From Streptomyces bambusae (GTDB lineage Bacteria > Actinomycetota > Actinomycetes > Streptomycetales > Streptomycetaceae), in assembly GCF_020532645.1 (NCBI RefSeq), contig NZ_JAJAUZ010000063.1:1-40151 (forward strand): DNA of 40,151 nucleotides. Reading direction: 5' to 3'. The notes under the pieces are model-generated. The model was not told the DNA's origin and searched no databases. It saw only the letters and a list, made by a program, of their open reading frames with translations. Shown here piece after piece: positions 22,687 to 30,581 of the stretch. The translations under genes were made by a program, and so were the position numbers. Positions within the stretch are counted from its first letter, which is position 1. Every line of letters begins with the position of its first letter.

Positions 22687-22717
22687 TTGACCCTCACACC
22701 GTGTCAGGCGCTGAACT
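22687..22717 (+). promoter_or_regulatory. MerR-type promoter with 19-bp spacer and central dyad
   Basis: TTGACC (22687-22692) and TGAACT (22712-22717) are 19 bp apart, the overlong spacing that MerR proteins correct. The dyad CCTCACAC-C-GTGTCAGG (22692-22708, one mismatch) fills the spacer, so the downstream MerR gene is probably autoregulated. Confidence 0.55.
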
Positions 22718-22727
22718 CGGAGACATC

Positions 22728-23549
22728 ATGTTCGCCATCGGAGACTTCGCCCGGCACGGCCGCGTATCGGTCCGGATGCTGCGCCACTACGACGCCACCG
22801 GACTGCTGCGCCCCGCGCACGTCGACCCCGCCACCGGCTACCGGTACTACACCGGCGCCCAGCTGGCCCGCCTCAACCGCGTGATCGCCCTCAAGGAGCT
22901 CGGCCTCACCCTCCAGCAGGTCGGGGAGATCCTCGACGAGCGGGTGGGCGCCGAGGAGCTGCGGGGCATGCTGCGGCTGCGGCAGGCCGAGCTGGAGGCC
23001 GCGATGGCCGAGGCGGCGGCGCGGCTGGTCCGGGTCGAGGCGAGGCTCCGGTCGATCGAGAGCGAGGGGCGCATGCCCGAGAACGACGTGGTCCTGAAGA
23101 ACCTGCCGGCGGTCCGGGTGGCCGAGCTGTCCGGGACGGCCGCGAGTTTCGAGCCGCAGGACATCGGACCGGTGATCGGCCCCCTGTACGACGAGCTGTT
23201 CCGGCTGCTCGCGGCGGCCGGGGTGACCCCGTCCGGGCCGGGGGTGGCGTACTACGAGGACGCCCCGGAGGGCGGCGGCGCGATCACCGTGCACGCGGCG
23301 GTCGAGGTGGCGGTGCCACTGCAGGAGGGGCCGTTCCTGGTGCACGACCTGCCGGCGGTGGCCGAGGCGGCGACCCTGGTGCACCACGGCTCGATGGACG
23401 AGGTGCTGCCCAGCGCACAGGCGCTGGCCCGGTGGATCGACGGACACGGTTACCGGGAGGCCGGTTATCCGCGCGAGATCGGCCTGGAGTGCCCGGCGGA
23501 CCGGGACCAGTGGGTCACCGAGCTCCAGGCGCCGGTGACGGCGGGCTGA
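22728..23549 (+). CDS. MerR-family regulator with GyrI-like effector domain
   Basis: The 273-aa protein has a MerR winged helix at the start (FAIGDFARHGRVSVRMLRHY, GLLRPAHVDPATGYRYYTGA) and the coiled dimer helix QLARLNRVIALKELGLTLQQ up to about residue 110. From about 125 on, a GyrI-like small-molecule-binding domain follows (VVLKNLPAVRVAELSG, VAYYEDAPEGGGAITVHAAV). This is the BmrR/TipA-like architecture used to sense lipophilic or cationic drugs. GGAG five bases before ATG 22728 fixes the start. It is placed between the sRNA and nagB but separated from nagB by a large terminator. Confidence 0.9.
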   Translation: MFAIGDFARHGRVSVRMLRHYDATGLLRPAHVDPATGYRYYTGAQLARLNRVIALKELGLTLQQVGEILDERVGAEELRGMLRLRQAELEAAMAEAAARLVRVEARLRSIESEGRMPENDVVLKNLPAVRVAELSGTAASFEPQDIGPVIGPLYDELFRLLAAAGVTPSGPGVAYYEDAPEGGGAITVHAAVEVAVPLQEGPFLVHDLPAVAEAATLVHHGSMDEVLPSAQALARWIDGHGYREAGYPREIGLECPADRDQWVTELQAPVTAG

Positions 23550-23558
23550 GCGCCGGTC

Positions 23559-23608
23559 GGAGGCCGGGTCCCGGCAGCGGAGCACACCGCTGCCGGGGCC
23601 CGGCCTCC
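23559..23608. terminator. Terminator after the MerR gene
   Basis: A 22-bp near-perfect stem: GGAGGCCGGG...GCAGCGG (23559-23580) pairs with 23587-23608 across AGCACA. Confidence 0.85.
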
Positions 23609-23715
23609 GGCATGTCCGGACCCGGTCGGGGAGGCCGTCGCAACCGGTCCGGGAGGCCGCCGCAACCGATCCGGCCGACGATGGGAACAGCCCGCTGAAG
23701 GACCCTTCTCTCTGC

Positions 23716-23734
23716 TAGATTGGTCTATACCACA
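23716..23734. promoter_or_regulatory. DasR operator (dre) over the nagB promoter
   Basis: ATTGGTCTATACCACA (23719-23734) matches the dre consensus. TAGATT (23716-23721), a plausible -10 box, overlaps it, so DasR binding would block nagB transcription. Confidence 0.85.
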
Positions 23735-23773
23735 CGTGTCCAGTCCACCTCTTCTCAGATCGGCAGGCCCAGC

Positions 23774-24559
23774 GTGGAAGTTGTCATCGTTCCGGACGCC
23801 AAGGCGGGCGGCGAGCTCATCGCGGAGGCCATGGCCGCCCTGGTCCGCCGCAAGCCCGACGCCCTGCTGGGCGTGGCCACCGGCTCGACCCCGCTGCCCG
23901 TCTACGAGGCCCTCGCGGCGAAGGTACGCGCGGGCGAGGTCGACGTGGCCCGCGCCCGCATCTGCCAGCTCGACGAGTACGTCGGCCTGCCCGCCGGGCA
24001 CCCCGAGTCCTACCGGTCCGTCGTGCTCCGCGAGGTCGTCGAGCCGCTGGGCCTGACGGCCGGGTCCTTCATGGGCCCGGACGGCAGCGCCGCCGACGTG
24101 GTCGCCGCCTGCGACGCGTACGACCAGGCGCTGGCCGACGCCGGCGGCGTCGACCTCCAGCTGCTGGGCATCGGCACAGACGGCCACATCGGCTTCAACG
24201 AGCCATGCTCCTCGCTGGCGTCCCGCACCCGCATCAAGACGCTGACCGAGCAGACCCGCGTCGACAACGCGCGCTTCTTCGACGACGACATCGACCAGGT
24301 GCCGCACCACGTCATCACCCAGGGCATCGGGACCATCCTCGACGCCCGCCACCTGGTGCTGCTGGCCACCGGCGAGGGCAAGGCCGAGGCGGTCGCGCAG
24401 ACGGTCGAAGGCCCGGTCTCCTCGCTGGTCCCGGCCTCCGCGCTGCAGCTGCACCGGCACGCCACCGTGGTCGTGGACGAGGCCGCCGCCTCCAAGCTGA
24501 AGCTGGCCGACTACTTCCGCCACACCTACGCCAACAAGCCGGAGTGGCAGGGCCTGTAG
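23774..24559 (+). CDS. nagB: Glucosamine-6-phosphate deaminase
   Basis: The 261-aa enzyme converts glucosamine-6-phosphate to fructose-6-phosphate and ammonia. VEVVIVPDAKAGGELIAEAM starts the Rossmann-like fold. LLGVATGSTPLPVYEAL binds the phosphate, CQLDEYVGL holds the catalytic Asp, and LLGIGTDGHIGFNEPCSS carries the ring-opening His. VPHHVITQGIGTILDARHLV is the C-terminal signature. GTG 23774 opens the domain, and the frame upstream overlaps the dre. GlcN-6-P, an input of this enzyme, is the DasR inducer, so nagB is both target and drain of the signal. Confidence 0.96.
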   Translation: MEVVIVPDAKAGGELIAEAMAALVRRKPDALLGVATGSTPLPVYEALAAKVRAGEVDVARARICQLDEYVGLPAGHPESYRSVVLREVVEPLGLTAGSFMGPDGSAADVVAACDAYDQALADAGGVDLQLLGIGTDGHIGFNEPCSSLASRTRIKTLTEQTRVDNARFFDDDIDQVPHHVITQGIGTILDARHLVLLATGEGKAEAVAQTVEGPVSSLVPASALQLHRHATVVVDEAAASKLKLADYFRHTYANKPEWQGL

Positions 24560-24585
24560 GCCAGGCCCCTCCCCCGCCGGCACGC

Positions 24586-24623
24586 AGAAGGGCCGGGCAC
24601 CCCCTCGGTGCCCGGCCCTTTCT
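24586..24623. terminator. Bidirectional terminator between nagB and dasD
   Basis: AAGGGCCGGGCAC (24588-24600) pairs perfectly with GTGCCCGGCCCTT (24608-24620) and is flanked by A and T residues on either side. Confidence 0.9.
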
Positions 24624-24679
24624 CCTATCGCCGCGCCGTGCGCGCCGGCCGCTGTCCCGGCCGGCGCGCCCCCCTGTGC

Positions 24680-26182
24680 TCAGGCGCCGGCGATGACCTC
24701 GGCGGCCGCCCGGCCGCAGACGCGCGCCGCGCCGTGCGTGGCGATGTACAGGGCACCGCGCGGCTCGGCCCGCGGCAGCCCCATCTCGACCACGACGGTG
24801 TCGGGCCGGGCCGCGACCAGCGCGTCCACGGCGGCGGCCATCCACGGGTGCCGGTGGACGTCGCGGACGACCGCGACGACGGTGCGCCCGCCCGCGGCGG
24901 CGAGCACCTCGCCGGCGGTCGCCTCCACGCCGTAGCGGCCGGAGCCGGTGTCGGCGACCAGCTCGGCGAGTTCGGCGGCGGGTCCCCAGGGGGTCTCGTC
25001 GCCGACCGCGATGTTCGGCTCCGGCGCGAAGGTCGCGACGTACGCCGAGGTCACCGGCTTGCGCTCGCCGACGACCAGGACCGCGCGGCGGGCCGCCTCC
25101 AGGCCGATGCCGGCCGTGCCGGGCGCGCTCCCCTCCTCGTCGGGCGCGCCCGGCGTGCCGGCCGCCCGGGCCTGCCGGGTCCAGTCGGCGAGCGACCGCA
25201 CCCGGGCCGCGGCGTCGGCGAGCCGCTCCTCCGGGAGCTGGCCGTCGCGCACCGCGTTCACCAGCGCGTCGCGCAGGCGGAGCACGGTGTCCTCGTCGGC
25301 GAGACCCCCGCCGACGCAGATGGCGTCGGCGCCCGCGGCGATGGCGAGGACGGAGCCGCGCTCGATGCCGTAGGTGCCGGCGATGGCGTTCATCTCCATG
25401 CCGTCGGTGACGATCAGGCCCTGGTAGCCCAGCTCCTCGCGGAGCAGACCGGTGAGGATCTGCGGGCTGAGGGTGGCGGGCCGGGTCGGGTCGAGCGAGG
25501 GCAGCAGGATGTGCGCGCTCATGATCGCCTTGGTGCCCGCGGCCATGGCGGCGCGGAACGGCACGAGTTCGCGGGCGTGCAGCGTCTCCAGGCCGGCGTC
25601 GATCCGCGGCAGGGCGTGGTGCGAGTCGACGTTGGTGTCGCCGTGGCCCGGGAAGTGCTTGGTGCAGGCGGCCACGCCGGCGGCCTGGAGGCCCTCGACG
25701 TACGCGGCGGTGTGCCGGGCGGCGAGTGCGGTGTCGGCGCCGAAGGAGCGCACTCCGATGACCGGGTTGTCCGGGTTGGAGTTGACGTCGGCGGACGGCG
25801 CCCAGTTGAGGTTGACCCCGCACTCGGCGAGCCGGCGGCCGAGTTCGCGGGCCACCTCGCGGGTGAGGGCGGTGTCGTCGACGGCGCCGAGGGCGAGGTT
25901 GCCGGGGAACGAGGAGCCGCCGCGGACCTCCAGGCGGGTGACGTCGCCGCCCTCCTCGTCGATGGCGACGAGGACGTCCTCGCGCTCGGCGCGCAGCTGC
26001 GCGGTGAGCGCGGCCAGCTGGGCCGGCGAGGCGATGTTGCGTCCGAAGAGGCCGACGGCGGTGAGGCCTTCGGCGACCTGGCGCAGCAGCCAGTCGGGGG
26101 CGGTGGTGCCGAGGAAACCGGGCTGGAGGACGGCGAGGGCGTCCCGGGTCACTGTGTCGGTGCGGTGCGCGAGGATCGTCAT
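24680..26182 (-). CDS. dasD: GH3 beta-N-acetylhexosaminidase (DasD-like)
   Basis: The 500-aa protein is a two-domain GH3 enzyme without a signal peptide, so it acts in the cytoplasm. The barrel has VLVAIDEEGGDVTRLEVRGG, APSADVNSNPDNPVIGVRSF and the NagZ/Hex-type loop CTKHFPGHGDTNVDSHHALP. In this loop the His of the KHFPGHGDT-x4-H motif assists catalysis, and the nucleophile Asp is in LIVTDGMEMNAI. The second domain begins near residue 330. It would split imported chitobiose to GlcNAc. It lies ten bases downstream of dasC as the last gene of the das operon. Confidence 0.92.
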   Translation of the reverse strand: MTILAHRTDTVTRDALAVLQPGFLGTTAPDWLLRQVAEGLTAVGLFGRNIASPAQLAALTAQLRAEREDVLVAIDEEGGDVTRLEVRGGSSFPGNLALGAVDDTALTREVARELGRRLAECGVNLNWAPSADVNSNPDNPVIGVRSFGADTALAARHTAAYVEGLQAAGVAACTKHFPGHGDTNVDSHHALPRIDAGLETLHARELVPFRAAMAAGTKAIMSAHILLPSLDPTRPATLSPQILTGLLREELGYQGLIVTDGMEMNAIAGTYGIERGSVLAIAAGADAICVGGGLADEDTVLRLRDALVNAVRDGQLPEERLADAAARVRSLADWTRQARAAGTPGAPDEEGSAPGTAGIGLEAARRAVLVVGERKPVTSAYVATFAPEPNIAVGDETPWGPAAELAELVADTGSGRYGVEATAGEVLAAAGGRTVVAVVRDVHRHPWMAAAVDALVAARPDTVVVEMGLPRAEPRGALYIATHGAARVCGRAAAEVIAGA

Positions 26183-26192
26183 CGGGAGCGGT

Positions 26193-27056
26193 TCATCCCT
26201 TCACTGCGCCGGCGGTGAGACCCGCGGCCATCTTGCGCTGGACGACGAGGAACAACGCGATGATCGGCACGGCGAGCATGGTGGAGCCGGCCATCATCGG
26301 GGCGAACTCGGTGCCGTTCTTGGTGATGAAGTTGCTGAGCCAGACGGTGGCGGTCTGGTTCTGCTGGCTCATGAGCATCAGGGCGTACAGGTACTCGTTC
26401 CACGCCTGGATGAATCCGTACACCGACGTGGCGACCATGCCCGGGGCGAGCAGCGGGAAGACCACGCGGATGAAGGCGCCGGTCGGGGTGCAGCCGTCGA
26501 CCATGGCCGCCTCCTCCAGCTCCTTCGGGATGTTCACGATGAAGCCGCGGAGGGTCCACACGGTGAAGGGCAGGATGAACGTCAGGTACGTGATGATCAG
26601 GCCGGTGAGCCTGTCGTACTGACCGAGGTCGTTGAGGAGCAGGAAGACCGGGATGATCATCGCGACGAGCGGGACCATCTGGACGGCGAGGATGCCGACG
26701 ATGACGACCTTGCGGCCGCGGAACGCGAAGCGCGAGATGGCCAGGGCGGCCAGCATGCCCACGAAGATGCCGATGAGCACGACGACGAGGGAGACGACGA
26801 GCGAGCGGCCGACGGGACCCCAGAAGTCGCTGATCTCCAGTGCCCGGCGGAAGTTGTCCAGGGTCCAGGAGGTCGGGAAGAAGTGCGGGTTGGGGTCGAT
26901 GGCGTCCTTGGCGGGCTTGAACGCGGTGTTCAGCATCCAGTAGACGGGGAAGCCGGCCGTGATGAAGACGAGGAGGCCGAGGAGGTTCCAGCCGAACTTC
27001 GACTTCTTGAGGCCGCCGCGGCGGGCGGTGCGCGGGGTCGCGGTGGTCGGGGTCAC
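26193..27056 (-). CDS. dasC: ABC transporter permease DasC
   Basis: The 287-aa protein has six transmembrane helices of the MalG type. The EAA loop is NIPKELEEAAMVDGCTPTGA followed by FIRVVFPLLAPG, which docks to the shared ATPase. GTG 27056 overlaps the dasB stop by four bases (GTGA), so translation is coupled. No ATPase gene lies in the cluster. The unlinked multi-sugar ATPase MsiK drives this transporter in Streptomyces. Confidence 0.94.
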   Translation of the reverse strand: MTPTTATPRTARRGGLKKSKFGWNLLGLLVFITAGFPVYWMLNTAFKPAKDAIDPNPHFFPTSWTLDNFRRALEISDFWGPVGRSLVVSLVVVLIGIFVGMLAALAISRFAFRGRKVVIVGILAVQMVPLVAMIIPVFLLLNDLGQYDRLTGLIITYLTFILPFTVWTLRGFIVNIPKELEEAAMVDGCTPTGAFIRVVFPLLAPGMVATSVYGFIQAWNEYLYALMLMSQQNQTATVWLSNFITKNGTEFAPMMAGSTMLAVPIIALFLVVQRKMAAGLTAGAVKG

Positions 27057-28048
27057 TCCACCTCTCCGATCTTGAGCATCTGGCGCATGTACGCGGCGAC
27101 GACGCCGAGCAGCAGCAGGACGGTCACGAGGGCGATGGCGGAGCCGCCGGAGTAGTCGTTGACGACGAAGGCCTGCTGGTACGAGTACGTGGTCAGCAGC
27201 TGGAACTCGGCCTCGGGGTTGCCGTTGCGCATCACGAAGACCTGCGGGAAGACGCCCATGTCCCAGATGACCGAGAGGGTGGTCAGCATGACGATGATCG
27301 GCTTCAGGATGGGCAGGGTGACGTGGCGGAACACGCCCCAGGCGCCGGCGCCGTCGAGGCGGGCGGCCTCTTCCAGTTCCTTGGGCACCTGGGTGAGGCC
27401 GGCGCTGAGGGTGATGACGACGAAGGGCACGGCGCCCCAGACCACGAGCAGCATGATCACGGCGAGGCCCTGGGGGCCGCTGGCGAACCAGTTGTGGCCG
27501 ACCATGTCGACGCCGGGGAGCTTGCTCAGCAGGTAGTTGAGGACGCCGTAGTCGGCGTCGAAGAGCCACTTGAAGATGGCGGTGGCGACCAGGATGGGCA
27601 TGCCCCAGCTGGCGACCAGAGCGATGTTGATGAGTGTCTTCACCCAGCCGGAGACCCGCTGCAGGAGCAGCGCGATCAGCATGCCGAGGACCATGGTCAG
27701 GATGACCGCGCCGACGGTGAAGAGCACCGTGCGCAGGACCACGGACCAGAAGACCCCGTCGCCGAGGACCTTGGTGAAGTTGTCGAAGCCGACCCACTCG
27801 GCCTCTTTGAAGCCCCAGAGTTCGGCCTTGCCGAAGCTCTGGAAGGAGAGGGCCACCAGCCGGTAGAGCGGGTATCCCATGACCAGCACGATGACCAGCA
27901 GGCAGGGGGCCAGCAGCAGCCAGGGGGTCGCTGCGGTGCCCCTGCGGGTGGTCTTGCGCGGCCGGCCCGTGATCCCGGTGCCCGCTCCGGTGGACGGCTG
28001 CTGCTTCGCCGGTGGCAGGTCGGCGGTGGTTGTCTGTGCGGCACTCAT
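27053..28048 (-). CDS. dasB: ABC transporter permease DasB
   Basis: The 331-aa protein is a MalF-type permease. A Pro/Thr/Arg-rich cytoplasmic lead of about 40 residues precedes six transmembrane helices, starting with TPWLLLAPCLLVIVLVMGYP. The EAA loop is VPKELEEAARLDGAGAWGVF. It forms the membrane channel with DasC for N,N'-diacetylchitobiose. ATG 28048 has GAGGAGCG upstream. A strong hairpin at 28085-28120 separates it from dasA. Confidence 0.94.
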   Translation of the reverse strand: MSAAQTTTADLPPAKQQPSTGAGTGITGRPRKTTRRGTAATPWLLLAPCLLVIVLVMGYPLYRLVALSFQSFGKAELWGFKEAEWVGFDNFTKVLGDGVFWSVVLRTVLFTVGAVILTMVLGMLIALLLQRVSGWVKTLINIALVASWGMPILVATAIFKWLFDADYGVLNYLLSKLPGVDMVGHNWFASGPQGLAVIMLLVVWGAVPFVVITLSAGLTQVPKELEEAARLDGAGAWGVFRHVTLPILKPIIVMLTTLSVIWDMGVFPQVFVMRNGNPEAEFQLLTTYSYQQAFVVNDYSGGSAIALVTVLLLLGVVAAYMRQMLKIGEVE

Positions 28049-28084
28049 CGCGCGCTCCTCGGGGGTCCCTCTCTGGTACGGGCA

Positions 28085-28120
28085 GCAGGGCCCCGCCGAC
28101 GGTCAGCGGCGGGGCCCTGC
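28085..28120. terminator. Intercistronic hairpin between dasA and dasB
   Basis: A 14-bp perfect GC-rich stem (28085-28098 with 28107-28120, loop ACGGTCAG) lies ten bases after the dasA stop. Such hairpins after binding-protein genes give partial termination or protect the upstream mRNA, so more DasA than DasBC is made. Confidence 0.8.
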
Positions 28121-28129
28121 TCACTCAGG

Positions 28130-29422
28130 TCACTTGGTGTTGATGACCTTGTCGATGGCGGCGTCGGCGGCCTTGGCGGCGTCCTCGACGGACTTCTTGC
28201 CGTTGCCGATCTCGACGAGCATCGTCTGGAGGACCTTGGCCTTCTCGACCTGGCCCCAGCCCGGAGCGGTGGGAACGAACCAGGAGGACTCGGCCGCGGT
28301 GGCGGCGACCTGGGTCTTCGGGTCGGCCTTCAGCGGCGCGAGGTCCGTCTTGTTGTTGGGCAGGTTGCCCTTGGCGATGAGGCCGGCCTGGCCCTTGGCG
28401 CCGGTGAACGCGTTGATCCACTCGGCCGCGACGTCCTGGGCGTCCGACTTGGACGGGATCGCCAGGTCGGAGCCGCCGAGGAAGACCGGGAGGTTCTTGC
28501 CGTTCGGGCCGGGCATCACGAAGTTCTCGAGCTTGTCGGCGAGCTTGCCGACCTTGTCGTTCTCCGGGGTGGCGGAGGTGGCGCCCTCCCAGGCCGCGGC
28601 GAAGATCGTGGACGCGTTGCCCTGGCCGAAGACGACCGGGCGGTCGGCCTCGTCCTTGGTCTTGTCCGCGTGCATGTACTTGTCGAGGATCTCCTTGTAC
28701 TGCTTGAGACCCTTGAGCGACTCGGGGGAGGACAGCGAGGCCTTCCACTGGCCGCCCTCGTTCTTCGCGATGGCGCCGCCGGCGTCGTAGACGAAGGACA
28801 TCGCCGCGTACCAGTCCGGCGAGGGCTGGTACCAGGCGCTGAACTTGTCGCCCTTCTTCTTCTGGACGGCGTCGAGGGCCTTGGTCAGCTCGGCCCAGGA
28901 CTTCGGGGCGGCCTTGACGCCCGCCTCGGCGGCTATGTCCTTGCGCCAGGTGCCCACGCGGCCACCGGCGTAGTAGGGGACGCCGTAGGTCTTGCCGTCG
29001 TAGGTGACGGACTCCTTGAGCGCGTCGAGCCAGGCGGCGGAGTTGTCGAACTTCGACGGGTCCACCTCGGCGAAGGCGCCGGTCGACATGTAGCCGATCA
29101 TCTCGGAGTTGCCCATCTCGACAACGTCCGGAGCCTTGTCCGTGGCGAGCACGGCGTCGAGCTTGGCGTTCTTGTCCGGCCAGCCGTAGTACTCGTGCTT
29201 GACCTTCAGGCCCGGGTGCTTGGCGATCACGGCGTCGTCGGCCGCCTTGACCAGGTCCGGCCAGTTGTTCTGCGCATCGACGGTCAGCCAGACGGTGATC
29301 TCCTTGGCGCCGGACGCCTTGTTCTCGCCGTCCTTCTTGCCGCCGTCCTCGGAACCGCCACACGCCGCCAGGCCGATAACCATGCCCGCGACACCAACCG
29401 CCGCGATGAGCTTGCGCTTCAC
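28130..29422 (-). CDS. dasA: Chitobiose-binding lipoprotein DasA
   Basis: The 430-aa extracellular binding protein has a lipoprotein signal ending in GLAACGG, with the lipidated Cys at residue 21. The mature domain is of the SBP_bac_1 type (KEITVWLTVDAQNNWPDLVK, VEMGNSEMIGYMSTGAFAEV, TYGVPYYAGGRVGTWRKDIA). The protein is Trp-rich, as expected for sugar stacking. It captures N,N'-diacetylchitobiose and passes it to DasBC. GTG 29422 is chosen because it follows GAGGAGG and gives a short, correct signal; the frame upstream to 29473 is leader. Confidence 0.95.
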   Translation of the reverse strand: MKRKLIAAVGVAGMVIGLAACGGSEDGGKKDGENKASGAKEITVWLTVDAQNNWPDLVKAADDAVIAKHPGLKVKHEYYGWPDKNAKLDAVLATDKAPDVVEMGNSEMIGYMSTGAFAEVDPSKFDNSAAWLDALKESVTYDGKTYGVPYYAGGRVGTWRKDIAAEAGVKAAPKSWAELTKALDAVQKKKGDKFSAWYQPSPDWYAAMSFVYDAGGAIAKNEGGQWKASLSSPESLKGLKQYKEILDKYMHADKTKDEADRPVVFGQGNASTIFAAAWEGATSATPENDKVGKLADKLENFVMPGPNGKNLPVFLGGSDLAIPSKSDAQDVAAEWINAFTGAKGQAGLIAKGNLPNNKTDLAPLKADPKTQVAATAAESSWFVPTAPGWGQVEKAKVLQTMLVEIGNGKKSVEDAAKAADAAIDKVINTK

Positions 29423-29511
29423 GCCACCCTCCTCAGGGATGCCTGCACTCCCCCTGCCCGCCGACGGTGACAATCGCCAAGTACTGCCCGTGGGGCCGGG
29501 ATCTGATCCAC

Positions 29512-29527
29512 ATTGGTTTAGACCAGT
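29512..29527. promoter_or_regulatory. DasR operator (dre 1) at the dasA promoter
   Basis: ATTGGTTTAGACCAGT is a dre with a near-complete palindrome. It begins at the predicted dasA +1. Confidence 0.85.
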
Positions 29528-29534
29528 AGCTTGG

Positions 29535-29563
29535 AGCTTGGCCTAGACCTTTAGGGGTGTCAA
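29535..29563 (-). promoter_or_regulatory. dasA promoter with embedded second dre
   Basis: On the minus strand TTGACA (29558-29563) and CAAGCT (29535-29540) are 17 bp apart. The spacer contains a weaker dre, CTTGGCCTAGACCTTT (29537-29552). With dre 1 the -10 region is bracketed by DasR sites. Confidence 0.6.
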
Positions 29564-29576
29564 GGGTCTAATAAAC

Positions 29577-29652
29577 GAGGTGTCAGTCCGTTACCGGACC
29601 GACACCTCAGGGAGGGGCGAGGTCCGTGCTCCGGCCCGTGTCACGATGTGAC
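29577..29652. promoter_or_regulatory. Hairpin and small dyad in front of dasR
   Basis: GAGGTGTC-A-GTCCG and CGGAC-C-GACACCTC form a 13-pair stem with one mismatch (29577-29608), either a leader structure or a roadblock between the divergent dasA and dasR promoters. GTCAC-GAT-GTGAC (29640-29652) is a perfect dyad 21 bases before the dasR start. Confidence 0.5.
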
Positions 29653-29672
29653 CGCACACAACGGAGGAGCCG

Positions 29673-30476
29673 GTGACGGCAACGAGACTGGAGTCGGGGA
29701 GGCGGGCGGCCATGGCCACCGAAGGGGCGCTGACGGAGCCGGAGAGCGGGGCGGCCACCCGTACCGCGCGCGTGCCCAAGTACTACCGGCTCAAGCGGCA
29801 TTTGCTGGAGATGACCGAAACGCTGCCCCCCGGCACCCCGGTCCCGCCCGAACGCACGCTGGCGGCGGAGTTCGACACCTCCCGGACCACGGTCCGGCAG
29901 GCCCTGCAGGAGCTGGTGGTCGAGGGCCGGCTGGAGCGCATCCAGGGCAAGGGCACCTTCGTCGCCAAGCCCAAGGTCTCCCAGGCGCTGCAACTGACCT
30001 CGTACACCGAGGACATGCGCGCCCAGGGCCTGGAGCCGACCTCCCAGCTGCTGGACATCGGGTACGTCACGGCCGACGACACCCTGGCCGGCCTCCTCAA
30101 GATCGCCACCGGCGGCCGGGTGCTGCGCATCGAACGGCTCCGGCTGGCCAGCGGCGAGCCGATGGCCATCGAGACCACGCACCTTTCGGCCAAGCGCTTC
30201 CCGGCCCTGCGCCGCTCGCTCGTCAAGTACACGTCCCTCTACACCGCCCTCGCGGAGGTGTACGACGTCCACCTGGCCGAGGCCGAGGAGACCATCGAGA
30301 CCTCGCTGGCCACCCCGCGCGAGGCCGGCCTGCTCGGCACCGACGTGGGCCTGCCGATGCTGATGCTCTCCCGGCACTCCCTCGACGCGGACGGCGAGCC
30401 GGTGGAGTGGGTGCGCTCGGTCTACCGCGGCGACCGGTACAAGTTCGTCGCACGCCTCAAGCGCCCGGCCGTCTGA
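29673..30476 (+). CDS. dasR: DasR, GntR/HutC-family global regulator of amino-sugar use
   Basis: The 267-aa protein has a GntR winged helix (VPPERTLAAEFDTSRTTVRQ, ALQELVVEGRLERIQGKGTF) at about residues 55-105. A UTRA effector domain follows (SQALQLTSYTEDMRAQGLEP, LRIERLRLASGEPMAIETTH, SRHSLDADGEPVEWVRSVYR) that binds glucosamine-6-phosphate. The sequence from KYYRLKRHLL on is almost the S. coelicolor DasR; the N-terminus has about 13 extra residues. GTG 29673 has GGAGGAG upstream. It controls nagB, the das genes and the sRNA through the dre sites in this window, and many chitin, PTS and antibiotic genes elsewhere. Confidence 0.97.
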   Translation: MTATRLESGRRAAMATEGALTEPESGAATRTARVPKYYRLKRHLLEMTETLPPGTPVPPERTLAAEFDTSRTTVRQALQELVVEGRLERIQGKGTFVAKPKVSQALQLTSYTEDMRAQGLEPTSQLLDIGYVTADDTLAGLLKIATGGRVLRIERLRLASGEPMAIETTHLSAKRFPALRRSLVKYTSLYTALAEVYDVHLAEAEETIETSLATPREAGLLGTDVGLPMLMLSRHSLDADGEPVEWVRSVYRGDRYKFVARLKRPAV

Positions 30477-30581
30477 TCAGGTCACGACTCCCGTACGGAT
30501 GCCGGACGGGGTCTTACGCTCAGCGGCCGTCCCCCCGTAGATTCCTGCGATCACGCAGATGATCAACGAGGGGACGAGGTC

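Noticed and set aside
22355..22697. Small minus-strand frames in the pdtaS-MerR gap
   Set aside because: They have biased Arg/Pro/Gly composition, no ribosome sites, and overlap the structured sRNA stretch and the MerR promoter.
25452..29470. Very long plus-strand frames opposite dasD, dasCB and dasA
   Set aside because: They are antisense shadows caused by GC-rich third positions. The minus-strand genes have clear families, ribosome sites and operon overlaps.
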